Origin: an uncultured Acetatifactor sp.
Lineage (GTDB): Bacteria > Bacillota > Clostridia > Lachnospirales > Lachnospiraceae
NCBI GenBank assembly: GCA_910577185.1
Contig: CAJTLR010000060.1
Coordinates: 1-23,873 of the forward strand
Direction of reading: 5' to 3'
DNA length: 23,873 bases
A program made the translations under genes and the position numbers. This document shows positions 1 to 7,088 of the stretch, in pieces. Under the pieces are notes generated by a model. That model had not been told where the DNA came from and ran no database searches. It saw only the letters and a list, made by a program, of their open reading frames with translations. Each line of letters starts with the position of its first letter. Positions within the stretch are counted from its first letter, which is position 1.

Positions 1-302
1 TGCGCCGCAAAGGGGTTCGGGTAGTGGAACACCACCGTGTCGGGCCCGAACTCCCCCATGGCACGCCCCAGAATGCGGCCGTAGGACGCCGACAGGGACT
101 GGGACGCCACCTTTGCCTGGCAGCCGCAGCGCACCACCCGGATTCCGTCCACCCGGTCTTCCCCGTCTCCCCGCTCATGGTTAAAGCACAAAACCATCTG
201 CTCACAGTCCCTCCCCAGGGCCAGCACGCAGTCCCTTGCCGCCTGCTCCGTGCCTCCTCTGAACGGATAATAGTATTTTGATATGTGAAGTATTTTCTTC
301 AT
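1..302 (-). CDS. Glycosyltransferase family 4, N-terminal part (runs off the left edge)
   Basis: This gene starts at the ATG at 302-300 and is cut by the window edge after about 100 codons. The translation begins MKKILHISKYYYPFRGGTEQ, the standard first strand and glycine loop of a GT4 (GT-B fold) glycosyltransferase that would transfer a sugar from a nucleotide-sugar donor on the cytoplasmic face of the membrane. The acceptor/GT-B N-domain continues without stops (GEFGPDTVVFHYPNP near residues 85-98). A purine-rich GGAGGGG lies about 8 bases before the ATG. It is separated from the main operon by a terminator and a 563-bp gap, so it probably belongs to a separate transcription unit or is separately controlled. 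The donor-binding C-terminal domain is outside the window, so the sugar specificity cannot be guessed. Confidence 0.85.
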   Translation of the reverse strand, partial: MKKILHISKYYYPFRGGTEQAARDCVLALGRDCEQMVLCFNHERGDGEDRVDGIRVVRCGCQAKVASQSLSASYGRILGRAMGEFGPDTVVFHYPNPFAA

Positions 303-429
303 GGCCTATTCCCCTCCGGCTAACTTCTTCTTTTGCCGCCATCTATTTGTCTTCATACCCTCCTCTCTGTCACATGGCATCGTCCTTTTCAACGCAAGAT
401 GCATAAATATGCATTTTTGTGTATCTTCA

Positions 430-488
430 GTATCCGCAAAAGTTCGCCCTATGCATGTAGGACGAACCTTTTACGATACTGCGGATAC
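430..488. repeat. Nested hairpin upstream of the left GT4 gene
   Basis: Outer arms GTATCCGCA (430-438) and TGCGGATAC (480-488) are perfect reverse complements. Inside them an imperfect inner stem joins AAAGTTCGCC (438-447) to GACGAACCTTT (461-471) around a TATGCATG-type loop. Bases 450-472 recur exactly, in reverse complement, at 795-817. Bases 461-475 recur in direct orientation at 819-833. If transcribed toward the left gene it would form a structured leader. There is no T run after it on the minus strand, so it is not a typical terminator. Confidence 0.65.
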
Positions 489-791
489 ATTCTGTTGAAA
501 TGTGGTATTTTATTGTATTGCGGAAATGAAAGAAGAACGAAATAAGGTATAATTGAGTTCTCTGAAGCAACTTTGAAAAAACGAATTTTATAACGGAATC
601 TCCAACATATGAAATATGACCATAAAAATCAGAATTACCCTTTCTGATCTTATCCGAACTTACCCTCAGCAGACAAAAAACGACATTTTTGACATGTTTC
701 TATCCTGATTACATACATGGAACGGCAATATGACCAAAAAAATTTTTTGCTTGCAATGTATTCGAAAAAGGTATAAAATGGTAAAAGTTAT

Positions 792-830
792 AAAAAAAGG
801 TTCGTCCTACATGCATAAGACGAACCTTTT
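792..830 (-). terminator. Rho-independent terminator of the polysaccharide operon
   Basis: On the minus strand, about 35 bases after the stop of the last operon gene, the arms AAAAGGTTCGTC and GACGAACCTTTT (plus-strand 795-806 and 819-830) make a perfect 12-bp stem with a 12-base loop. The descending arm runs into seven consecutive T (plus-strand A792-A798). The stem ends are A:T rich, and the plus-strand side ends in four T, so weak bidirectional function is possible. Its loop and one arm are repeated at 450-472. Confidence 0.8.
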
Positions 831-865
831 ACGGTTTTCATGGAAAATTATTCTTTTTTCGGCAG

Positions 866-2017
866 TCACTTTTCTCCAGCGTCCCTGACCGCCAGCGCCG
901 CCCTGGCAAACCGCCCGCTTCTGTCGCATCGCTCCGCATTTTCCACGATCAGAATATCAGGGGCATACTCCTCAATCATTGCCTCAAATTCATCTGCGTA
1001 ATCCCCCCATATGATCAGTGTCTCATAAAAGCTCTCGGCCAGGTCATCCAGAATAAAGGAGTCAAAATAGCTGTCCCCCAGAATCAGCACGCGGGTGTCA
1101 TTGCCCGCATTGTCATTTGTAAAAAAGCGGTGTCTTTCATCTTCCCGAAGCAATGTTAATTTCTCGTTTGTAAGATATGCCTGGGGATTCCTGATTTCAA
1201 ACTGCTCCAGCATACATTTTTTATGAATCCCGCCGAACAGCGTTACCCCCATGTCCCGCACGGATATATTGTAATCCTGCTCCCGGAGCACACGGTACCT
1301 GCCGTCGTTTCGTTTATTGAGTTCATCCATCAGCATACAGTATCCTATATACGCGCCCCTTTGTGTCCAGTGTGTGGAGTCTCCCCATCTGCTGTAGGTT
1401 TCCCACTCTGCCTTCCCTTCCGTCAGCTTTTCCTTTGACGAAATCACGCAGACATCCGTTCTTTCCGTCAGGGTCTCCACAATCTGGTCCGTTTTGGACT
1501 TTTCCCCGTACTGTATCACCGTATCCGGGAAATACTCCGGATATACGGAATGTTTGTCCCAGCATTGAAAATAGTACATCTGAATCCCTTTTTCCTTCAG
1601 ATACTCATCTGCATACCGGAAACCTTCCGCAAGTCTGTCCAGGGTCTCCTCCGTCTTCAGGTTCAAATGCTGATAGTCCACAAGCATGTCTGCCGTGGCA
1701 TAATTAAACTCGCCTTCCGGTCCCAGGTACATATTACTGTTATTTGCAAGTACCCGGAACAGATAGTACTGAATCCTTGCGTTGGTCACTACCATGTGCG
1801 ACCGCAGCCCCACATGATCCCCAAACCAGGTTTCAAATTCGGCGTTAAAATTCCCGTTCCGGCTTCCATCCTCACAATATAGTTCCGGAAACTGCGCCAA
1901 AACTCTTCTTTCCGCATCCGACACCATATTTTTCCTGAGGCTGGTGGTGAGCAGGGGAACCGTGATCAGAAGCAGGAATCCCGCAGCAAATAATTTTTTT
2001 CCCATTCTCCGGCACAT
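866..2017 (-). CDS. AlgX/AlgJ-like (DHHW/SGNH-type) O-acetyltransferase partner protein
   Basis: This 383-residue protein has one N-terminal membrane anchor or signal segment (residues 8-25, FAAGFLLLITVPLLTT) and an outside-facing SGNH-like domain. Visible motifs are GDSTHW at 212-217 and GDSYFDS at 314-320, the latter being the expected catalytic Ser loop. AlgJ/AlgX-type proteins accept acetyl groups delivered by a membrane-bound O-acyltransferase and pass them to polysaccharide outside the membrane. The gene follows the MBOAT gene by 162 bases, which is the usual pairing. The start at 2017 has GGAGG about 5 bases before ATG. In the families I know, the motif is normally Asp-x-His-Trp; here one extra residue separates Asp213 and His216. 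The family assignment is confident; the exact substrate is unknown. Confidence 0.82.
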   Translation of the reverse strand: MCRRMGKKLFAAGFLLLITVPLLTTSLRKNMVSDAERRVLAQFPELYCEDGSRNGNFNAEFETWFGDHVGLRSHMVVTNARIQYYLFRVLANNSNMYLGPEGEFNYATADMLVDYQHLNLKTEETLDRLAEGFRYADEYLKEKGIQMYYFQCWDKHSVYPEYFPDTVIQYGEKSKTDQIVETLTERTDVCVISSKEKLTEGKAEWETYSRWGDSTHWTQRGAYIGYCMLMDELNKRNDGRYRVLREQDYNISVRDMGVTLFGGIHKKCMLEQFEIRNPQAYLTNEKLTLLREDERHRFFTNDNAGNDTRVLILGDSYFDSFILDDLAESFYETLIIWGDYADEFEAMIEEYAPDILIVENAERCDRSGRFARAALAVRDAGEK

Positions 2018-2179
2018 ATTTTCCTCCTCATATAAATCGCTTTCCTTTCGTGCGCCTTTGCGACTTTACTGTCCAGCACAAATTATTTTTCAATAGCACC
2101 TGACATTTCTCAGCCGGACTAACCCGGGCAGACCGGAACCAGAATTCTCTCTTTCTGCGGCAAAGCGCCGTCAAAGTGC
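2018..2179 (-). other. 162-bp gap between the MBOAT gene and its partner
   Basis: This is the largest spacer inside the left half of the operon. I see only a minor hairpin (CGGC/GCCG, 2158-2170) just after the MBOAT stop and a strong ribosome site next to 2017. No T-run terminator, clear promoter or open frame is visible. Continued read-through transcription is the simplest reading. Confidence 0.4.
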
Positions 2180-3604
2180 CTAAAACTGAAAATAAATGAA
2201 CGGATTATATGTCCCCGACACAATCCTCATCATTGACAGATACAGCAAAAGCAGGAGCAGGACATACTTTCCCGCGGCAAATATTCCCTCCGGAACATGT
2301 CCCTTCAAAACACGGGCCAGTTTCCCTGGCAGGGAAGTGGAAAAAAATACCGCTGCTGCCATAATCGTTACCGTCCACCTGTCCATGTACCAGAAGAGGG
2401 TATACCCGGAACCGGCCGGGCGCGCCATGCCAAACATCACCGCCGCATACTCTATGGCATCCCTTGTATGCGGCGCCCTGAACAAAACCCAGCCCAGATG
2501 AATCACCAGCAAGGTATAAATCCTGGAAAAAAGCTCCCCTGCGCCCTTATGTACCCGCCCCTCCGGTTTCTTCCTGCCGCAGGCTCTTTCCCTGACAAAA
2601 CGTTCTGCCAGGATAAAGAACCCGTTCCAGACTCCCCAGGCAATAAAATGCCAGGCCGCCCCATGCCAGACCCCGGTAAGAAGAAACACGGCGGCAAGAT
2701 TCCGGTAGACATGCCTCCGGTTACCCCCCAGAGGGATGTACACATAATCCCGGAACCAGGATGACAGGGAAATATGCCACCTCCTCCAGAATTCCGATAT
2801 GCTTTTTGAAATATACGGCAGATTGAAATTTTCCTGAAAGTGAAATCCGAACATTCTTCCCAGTCCGATGGCCATATCACTGTATCCGGAAAAGTCAAAA
2901 TAAATCTGCAGGGTGTAGGCAATACTACCCCCCCAGGCAACCGCCGGGGAATTATGCAGCGCGCCGTTCTGCCAGACAGCGTCTGCCGTGGCCGCCAGGG
3001 TATTTGCCAGGACTGCTTTTTTGGATAATCCGATGATAAAGCGCTCCGCCCCATAGCAGAAATCATCCAGGGAGGTGCTCCGTCTGTGAATTTCTCCGGC
3101 AATATCCTGATAGCGCACGATGGGCCCCGCAATCAGCTGGGGAAACAGTACGATATACAGCGCGGCCTTCCCAATATTTTTCTGCACCGGAACCGTCTCC
3201 CTGTATACATCAATCACATAAGACATTCCCTGGAATGTGAAAAAGGAAATACCTACCGGCAGTATGATATTGTGCATCACAAAGTCGCATCCGGTTAATT
3301 TATTAACGGAATCCAGCACGAAATTGAAGTATTTATAGTAGAACAGAATGCCCAGGTTCACCGCCATTGCCATGGCCAGCACCGGTCTGCGCAGTGATTT
3401 CTGGGCATTTACCAGCAGGCCGCTGCAATAATTGACCACAACATTCAGCAGGATCAGCCACAGATAATCCGGCTGCGACCAGGAAAAAAATACCAGGCTT
3501 ACAGCCAGCAGCCAGGCATTCCTGCAATTTTCCCTGATCACAAAATATCCTGCCAGTGTGACGGGAAGAAACAAAAATAAGAAAAGAGCCGAACTGAATA
3601 CCAT
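2180..3604 (-). CDS. Membrane-bound O-acyltransferase (MBOAT, AlgI/DltB-like)
   Basis: This 474-residue polytopic membrane protein has the length and motif order of AlgI. It has N-terminal hydrophobic segments (MVFSSALFLFLFLP), QIYFDFSGYSDMAIG at 233-247, FWRRWHISLSSW at 272-283, YIPLGGNR at 289-296, and GVWHGAAWHF at 311-320. His314 is the expected catalytic histidine. AlgI-type enzymes move an acetyl group from a cytoplasmic donor across the membrane to an SGNH partner, here the next gene (866-2017). The expected effect is O-acetylation of the exported polysaccharide. The ATG at 3604 has purine-rich GAGGAG and GGGGAAG stretches upstream. Teichoic-acid D-alanylation (DltB) is an alternative for this superfamily, but no dltA/C/D genes are nearby, so acetylation is preferred. 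Confidence 0.92.
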   Translation of the reverse strand: MVFSSALFLFLFLPVTLAGYFVIRENCRNAWLLAVSLVFFSWSQPDYLWLILLNVVVNYCSGLLVNAQKSLRRPVLAMAMAVNLGILFYYKYFNFVLDSVNKLTGCDFVMHNIILPVGISFFTFQGMSYVIDVYRETVPVQKNIGKAALYIVLFPQLIAGPIVRYQDIAGEIHRRSTSLDDFCYGAERFIIGLSKKAVLANTLAATADAVWQNGALHNSPAVAWGGSIAYTLQIYFDFSGYSDMAIGLGRMFGFHFQENFNLPYISKSISEFWRRWHISLSSWFRDYVYIPLGGNRRHVYRNLAAVFLLTGVWHGAAWHFIAWGVWNGFFILAERFVRERACGRKKPEGRVHKGAGELFSRIYTLLVIHLGWVLFRAPHTRDAIEYAAVMFGMARPAGSGYTLFWYMDRWTVTIMAAAVFFSTSLPGKLARVLKGHVPEGIFAAGKYVLLLLLLYLSMMRIVSGTYNPFIYFQF

Positions 3605-3680
3605 ACTTCCCCATTCTCCTCAAATATATGATGCATTGCCAAATATCAGGCTTTCCATGCCCAAAAGCGAAACAAAAGAG

Positions 3681-5240
3681 TCACGTCCCATGTTTGTTCT
3701 CCTGCCGTTCTTCCACATATGCCTTCACATCTTTCAGGAAACCCGCCGTAATCAGAACCATAACCGCCCCTATGGGAAAGGCTGCCACAATACTCACAGA
3801 CTGCAAATTGCTCATGGAGCTTTCGGCAAACAACAGGGCAACCGGCAGTAAAATCAGCAAAATGCACCACATTAGCTGAATGCCCCTGTGGGGCTGTTCC
3901 CCCTCTTTCAATGTCCTGTAGCTATAGCAGGATGCCGTCAGGGCAATGGAGTCAAAGGAAGTGGCGTAAAACAGCACCATGGTCACCAGCACCAGTATCA
4001 TGACAAAAGAAGCATATGGCATGGATTTGATAATCGAAATAATCAGGCCATAGAGATCTCCCGTTTCCATGTACTGGTTCAGAAAATCAGCTTTCCCGCC
4101 GGTCTGCATACCCATGGAATAATTGCCCAGTATAATGAAGCTTACCAGGGTGGATCCCGTTCCAAACACATATCCCCCCAGAATTGTCTGGCGTATGGTT
4201 CTTCCCCGGGAAATGCCGCCTATGAAAAACGGCGCCGCCACACACCATACCATCCAGTAGGCCCAATAGTAAATGGTCCAGTTTTGCGGAAAGCCCGTGG
4301 TTCGCAGCGGATCCGTCCAGGTCGATAAATCAATAAAATTCTGCACCATTTTTCCCAGGGACGAAAATCCGGTTTCCATCGTATATTTTGTCTCCCCGCA
4401 AAACAGCAGTACAAAAATGAGCAGTCCGTAAAACAAGTAAATACAGACCTTTGCCAGTATGCCGATTCCCCGGAAACCGTGCAGCAGCGAATAGGTATAT
4501 ATAAAGCAGGTAACCAGCAAAATTATCACATTGATGAGCGTAAGCTCTGCCTCCACATGAAAAAATTCCCTGATAATACTCGCCATCAGGGGCGTTGCAA
4601 CGCTGAACGTGGTCGCCGTCCCTGCCAGCAGCGCAAATACTGCCAGTAAATCAATCAGCCTTCCCCAAATGCCATCCGTATGCTTTCCCAGGACAGGGCG
4701 GCAGGCCTCCGAATATTTCTGCCGTGTCCTCTTACGGACATGGAGCATAAATCCGAATGCCACCGCCAGCACCAGGTAAAATCCCCAGGGAATAAAACTC
4801 CAGTGAAACAGCGGATATACGCCGGCCCATTCCTGAATGCTGCCCATCTCTTCCAGATGCGGGTCCGCAGCATACAGAATCCACTCCGAAAAAGAATAAA
4901 ACAGAATGTCTGCCGCCAGTCCGCAGGTAAACATCATGGCTCCCCAGGAAAAGAAAGAATATTTTGGCTTCTCTTCCGGGCCTCCCAGCACTACTTTTCC
5001 GTATTTTGATCCCGCCAGAAACAAGGACAGCAAAAAAATCCCAAAACCCACCAGCAGATAGTATATTCCCAGCACATCCCCAAAAAAGAACCTGATCCGG
5101 CCCAGCACGGCATTCGACTGTTCCGGAAGCATAAAAAACAGCACACACAAAGACACGATGATACCCAGCGGGACTAAGGTTATCACCCAGTCAATTTTTC
5201 CATCATTTCTGTCCGCTCTCTTACCCTTGCCGTTTCTCAT
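3681..5240 (-). CDS. BCCT-family transporter, probable choline uptake
   Basis: This 519-residue protein has about twelve hydrophobic segments and the betaine/carnitine/choline transporter signatures. HWSFIPWGFY at 146-155 gives the W-x4-W-x2-Y aromatic box with the same spacing as BetP W189/W194/Y197. A Trp-rich segment (YYWAYWMVW) is followed by ISRGRTIR. In CGLAADILFY, Asp111 sits where BetP has Gly153. A Gly-to-Asp change there is reported to let BetP take choline, and choline BCCTs carry Asp. The start overlaps the LicC-like stop in an ATGA arrangement, so the two are translationally coupled. The context (choline kinase and cytidylyltransferase directly upstream) says it feeds choline into phosphocholine decoration rather than osmoprotection. 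In Haemophilus and pneumococcus this job is done by the unrelated DMT-type LicB. Confidence 0.9.
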   Translation of the reverse strand: MRNGKGKRADRNDGKIDWVITLVPLGIIVSLCVLFFMLPEQSNAVLGRIRFFFGDVLGIYYLLVGFGIFLLSLFLAGSKYGKVVLGGPEEKPKYSFFSWGAMMFTCGLAADILFYSFSEWILYAADPHLEEMGSIQEWAGVYPLFHWSFIPWGFYLVLAVAFGFMLHVRKRTRQKYSEACRPVLGKHTDGIWGRLIDLLAVFALLAGTATTFSVATPLMASIIREFFHVEAELTLINVIILLVTCFIYTYSLLHGFRGIGILAKVCIYLFYGLLIFVLLFCGETKYTMETGFSSLGKMVQNFIDLSTWTDPLRTTGFPQNWTIYYWAYWMVWCVAAPFFIGGISRGRTIRQTILGGYVFGTGSTLVSFIILGNYSMGMQTGGKADFLNQYMETGDLYGLIISIIKSMPYASFVMILVLVTMVLFYATSFDSIALTASCYSYRTLKEGEQPHRGIQLMWCILLILLPVALLFAESSMSNLQSVSIVAAFPIGAVMVLITAGFLKDVKAYVEERQENKHGT

Positions 5241-5986
5241 CCCTGTTCTCCCGTTCCTTCCGGTGTATGCCCCGCACGCGCAATGTATTTTTGATAACTA
5301 TGGTCCAGCGCCGCCAGTTCCTCCAGGCTGTCCACTTCCACAACGTCACCGGCTTTCATGGGCATAACCTTAAGCCTGTATTCCTGAAAATGGCGGAACA
5401 TCACCACATCATCCCAGTAAATCCGGCGGTTTTTCTTTTCCTCAAACTCCAGTTCCAGATGTTTTTTCAGCCTCTCCCCATCCTTCATGGTCCATCTTGA
5501 AATGCTGTACAGCTGCCAGCCGCCCTTCCCTCCCGTCCTGCTGCAGGATACTACCAGTCCGTTTTCCACAGTCTGCAGCCATTCCTTTGTTTCCCCTTCC
5601 GTCCACACACTGTTATAACCGGATTCTTCAAACCCGGGAGCCAGGACTGCCGGATTGTATATCATCTGATCCCCGTCCAGAATCATGGCATCCCCGATAT
5701 ACTCCCTCGCGGCATATAAAGAGGATATATTGTTGCATTCCGCATAATACGGATTTTCAATCAGTTTTACTCCGTACTCTTCTTCCAGCACCTTAAACTT
5801 CTCTTTTAAATAGCCCACCACCACAAAAATCTCTGTGATCCCGTTTTTGTGCAGTCCCTGAATGGCAGTGTCGATCATCCGCACTCCATTGACCCGGACC
5901 AGGGGTTTGGGTACCTCAGACGTTACCGGCTGCAGACGGTTTCCCACACCTGCAGCCATAATAATTGCCCGCTTCACTGTATGCAT
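5237..5986 (-). CDS. licC: CTP:phosphocholine cytidylyltransferase, LicC-like
   Basis: This 249-residue nucleotidyltransferase has the family signature at residues 11-29: AAGVGNRLQPVTSEVPKPL, with the Gly-rich NTP loop, Arg17 and Lys27. A metal-binding DGD lies at 104-106 and the C-terminal EVDSLEEL is typical of LicC-type enzymes. The predicted reaction is CTP plus phosphocholine to CDP-choline, in the cytoplasm. It overlaps the upstream kinase gene by 13 bases and the downstream BCCT gene by 4, so all three are probably co-translated. Length is close to pneumococcal LicC. A hexose-1-phosphate nucleotidyltransferase is the main alternative, but LicA, LicD and BCCT neighbours support phosphocholine. 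Confidence 0.9.
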   Translation of the reverse strand: MHTVKRAIIMAAGVGNRLQPVTSEVPKPLVRVNGVRMIDTAIQGLHKNGITEIFVVVGYLKEKFKVLEEEYGVKLIENPYYAECNNISSLYAAREYIGDAMILDGDQMIYNPAVLAPGFEESGYNSVWTEGETKEWLQTVENGLVVSCSRTGGKGGWQLYSISRWTMKDGERLKKHLELEFEEKKNRRIYWDDVVMFRHFQEYRLKVMPMKAGDVVEVDSLEELAALDHSYQKYIARAGHTPEGTGEQG

Positions 5987-6990
5987 TCTTTTTCCACCCC
6001 GAGCCTCTCCCGCTCTTTCTCTGCTATCTGAAAATAATCCTTTGCATATCTGTACTGCCCCAGGGCATACGATCCGAATTCAACTCCCAGGGCCCGCTTG
6101 TATTCGCACCAGTTGCTCCACAGCAGACCGCAGACTGCCATATAACAATATATCTTTATCCTGACTTCCCTTCTGCATCCCTCCGTAAAATACGCGTCTA
6201 TCAGCCTGTCCGTCTGCTGTCTGTCATACATGGCATAAATACAGAACATGGCGATATCCACATGCGGATCCTGCATTCCGGCATACTCCCAGTCAATCAG
6301 CCGGACCTCTTCCGTCCCGTTTTCATCCAGAATCAGAAAATTATCCGGCACCGCGTCAATATGAGTCAGCGCCTTCTCCCCCGCCCATGTCTCGATATAG
6401 GGTTTCAGGGACAGGACATTTTCCTTTGTCTGACGGTAGTCCCGGTAAGCAGAAGGCATCCCCTGCCGCAATGACTCATATAATTCCATCTGGCCGAAAA
6501 GATCGAATTCATGTTCCACGGTAAGCTTCATCTCATGGAATTCCCGAAGTTTTTTCATACATTTTCTGACATCTCTTTCCGAAAACGGATTGCAGACCCT
6601 TGCCCCCTCCAGAAAGCCGGTAATCTTACATCCGTTTTCCGGATTGATGTACGCTATGTCGTCACAGATTTTCTTTCCGGCAATTACATGGTACACTGCC
6701 GCTTCCTGCCTGCGGTCAATGAGTTTGTCCGTCCCCTCACCCGGAATGCGCATAATATACTTCTTTCCGTTACAATGAAACGAAAAGGAGCGGTTTGTCA
6801 TTCCTTTTTTCAGGACTGTCAGGTCCGTAATTTCATCTGCCCTTTTGTGCATCAGCCTGCAGGCCAGCCGGATGATATCCTCTTTTGCCCGGCAGGCCCG
6901 TGGCAGTCCGCAGGCACCTGTCCCGGTTATCTCTGTCTCATCTGCAGTTCCGGCCATTGCAACCACTTTCCTTTCCCATACAACTCCCAT
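5974..6990 (-). CDS. licA: Choline kinase, LicA-like
   Basis: This 338-residue member of the choline/ethanolamine and aminoglycoside kinase fold would phosphorylate choline with ATP. Visible motifs are KKGMTNRSFSF at 61-71 (nucleotide loop), the Brenner motif H210-x-D212-x4-N217 in HIDAVPDNFL, and the metal-binding D233 in LIDWEYAG followed by DPHVDIAMF. The first ~40 residues show no family resemblance. The ATG at 6990 has AAAGG 7 bases upstream, while a second ATG at 6957 has AAAGGA at a longer 11-12 base distance, so either start is possible. It is the first gene of the tightly overlapping kinase-cytidylyltransferase-transporter set. Ethanolamine specificity cannot be excluded from motifs alone; the BCCT partner favours choline. 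Confidence 0.9.
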   Translation of the reverse strand: MGVVWERKVVAMAGTADETEITGTGACGLPRACRAKEDIIRLACRLMHKRADEITDLTVLKKGMTNRSFSFHCNGKKYIMRIPGEGTDKLIDRRQEAAVYHVIAGKKICDDIAYINPENGCKITGFLEGARVCNPFSERDVRKCMKKLREFHEMKLTVEHEFDLFGQMELYESLRQGMPSAYRDYRQTKENVLSLKPYIETWAGEKALTHIDAVPDNFLILDENGTEEVRLIDWEYAGMQDPHVDIAMFCIYAMYDRQQTDRLIDAYFTEGCRREVRIKIYCYMAVCGLLWSNWCEYKRALGVEFGSYALGQYRYAKDYFQIAEKERERLGVEKECIQ

Positions 6991-7088
6991 TTCAGCGCCT
7001 TTGATTCACCATTGTATTTTCCTGCACCCCCGGACCGGCCCAACTCCCCGGTTCACACTGATACCGTCGTTTTAAATTCCTGTTCCGG

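Larger units (their letters stand above)
303..865. other. AT-rich gene-less region with paired hairpins
   Basis: There is no convincing gene in these 563 bases. Short plus-strand open frames here (for example 333-545) have no ribosome site and no family resemblance. The region holds two related hairpins, 430-488 and 792-830, that share an exact 23-bp inverted repeat (450-472 and 795-817). It also holds a small palindrome, ATGCATA-AA-TATGCAT, at 399-414. A weak plus-strand promoter-like pair (TTGCAA at 751-756, TATAAA at 772-777, 15-bp spacing) points away from the left gene. I see no strong minus-strand promoter for the left gene, although one would be expected here. Confidence 0.6.

Noticed and set aside
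301..545. Two overlapping short plus-strand frames in the gene-less region
   Set aside because: They cross the nested hairpin, have no ribosome site and no recognisable product; non-coding function is more likely.
751..777. Plus-strand sigma-A promoter
   Set aside because: The TTGCAA and TATAAA boxes are only 15 bases apart and no plus-strand gene follows; kept only as supporting context for the invertible-element idea.
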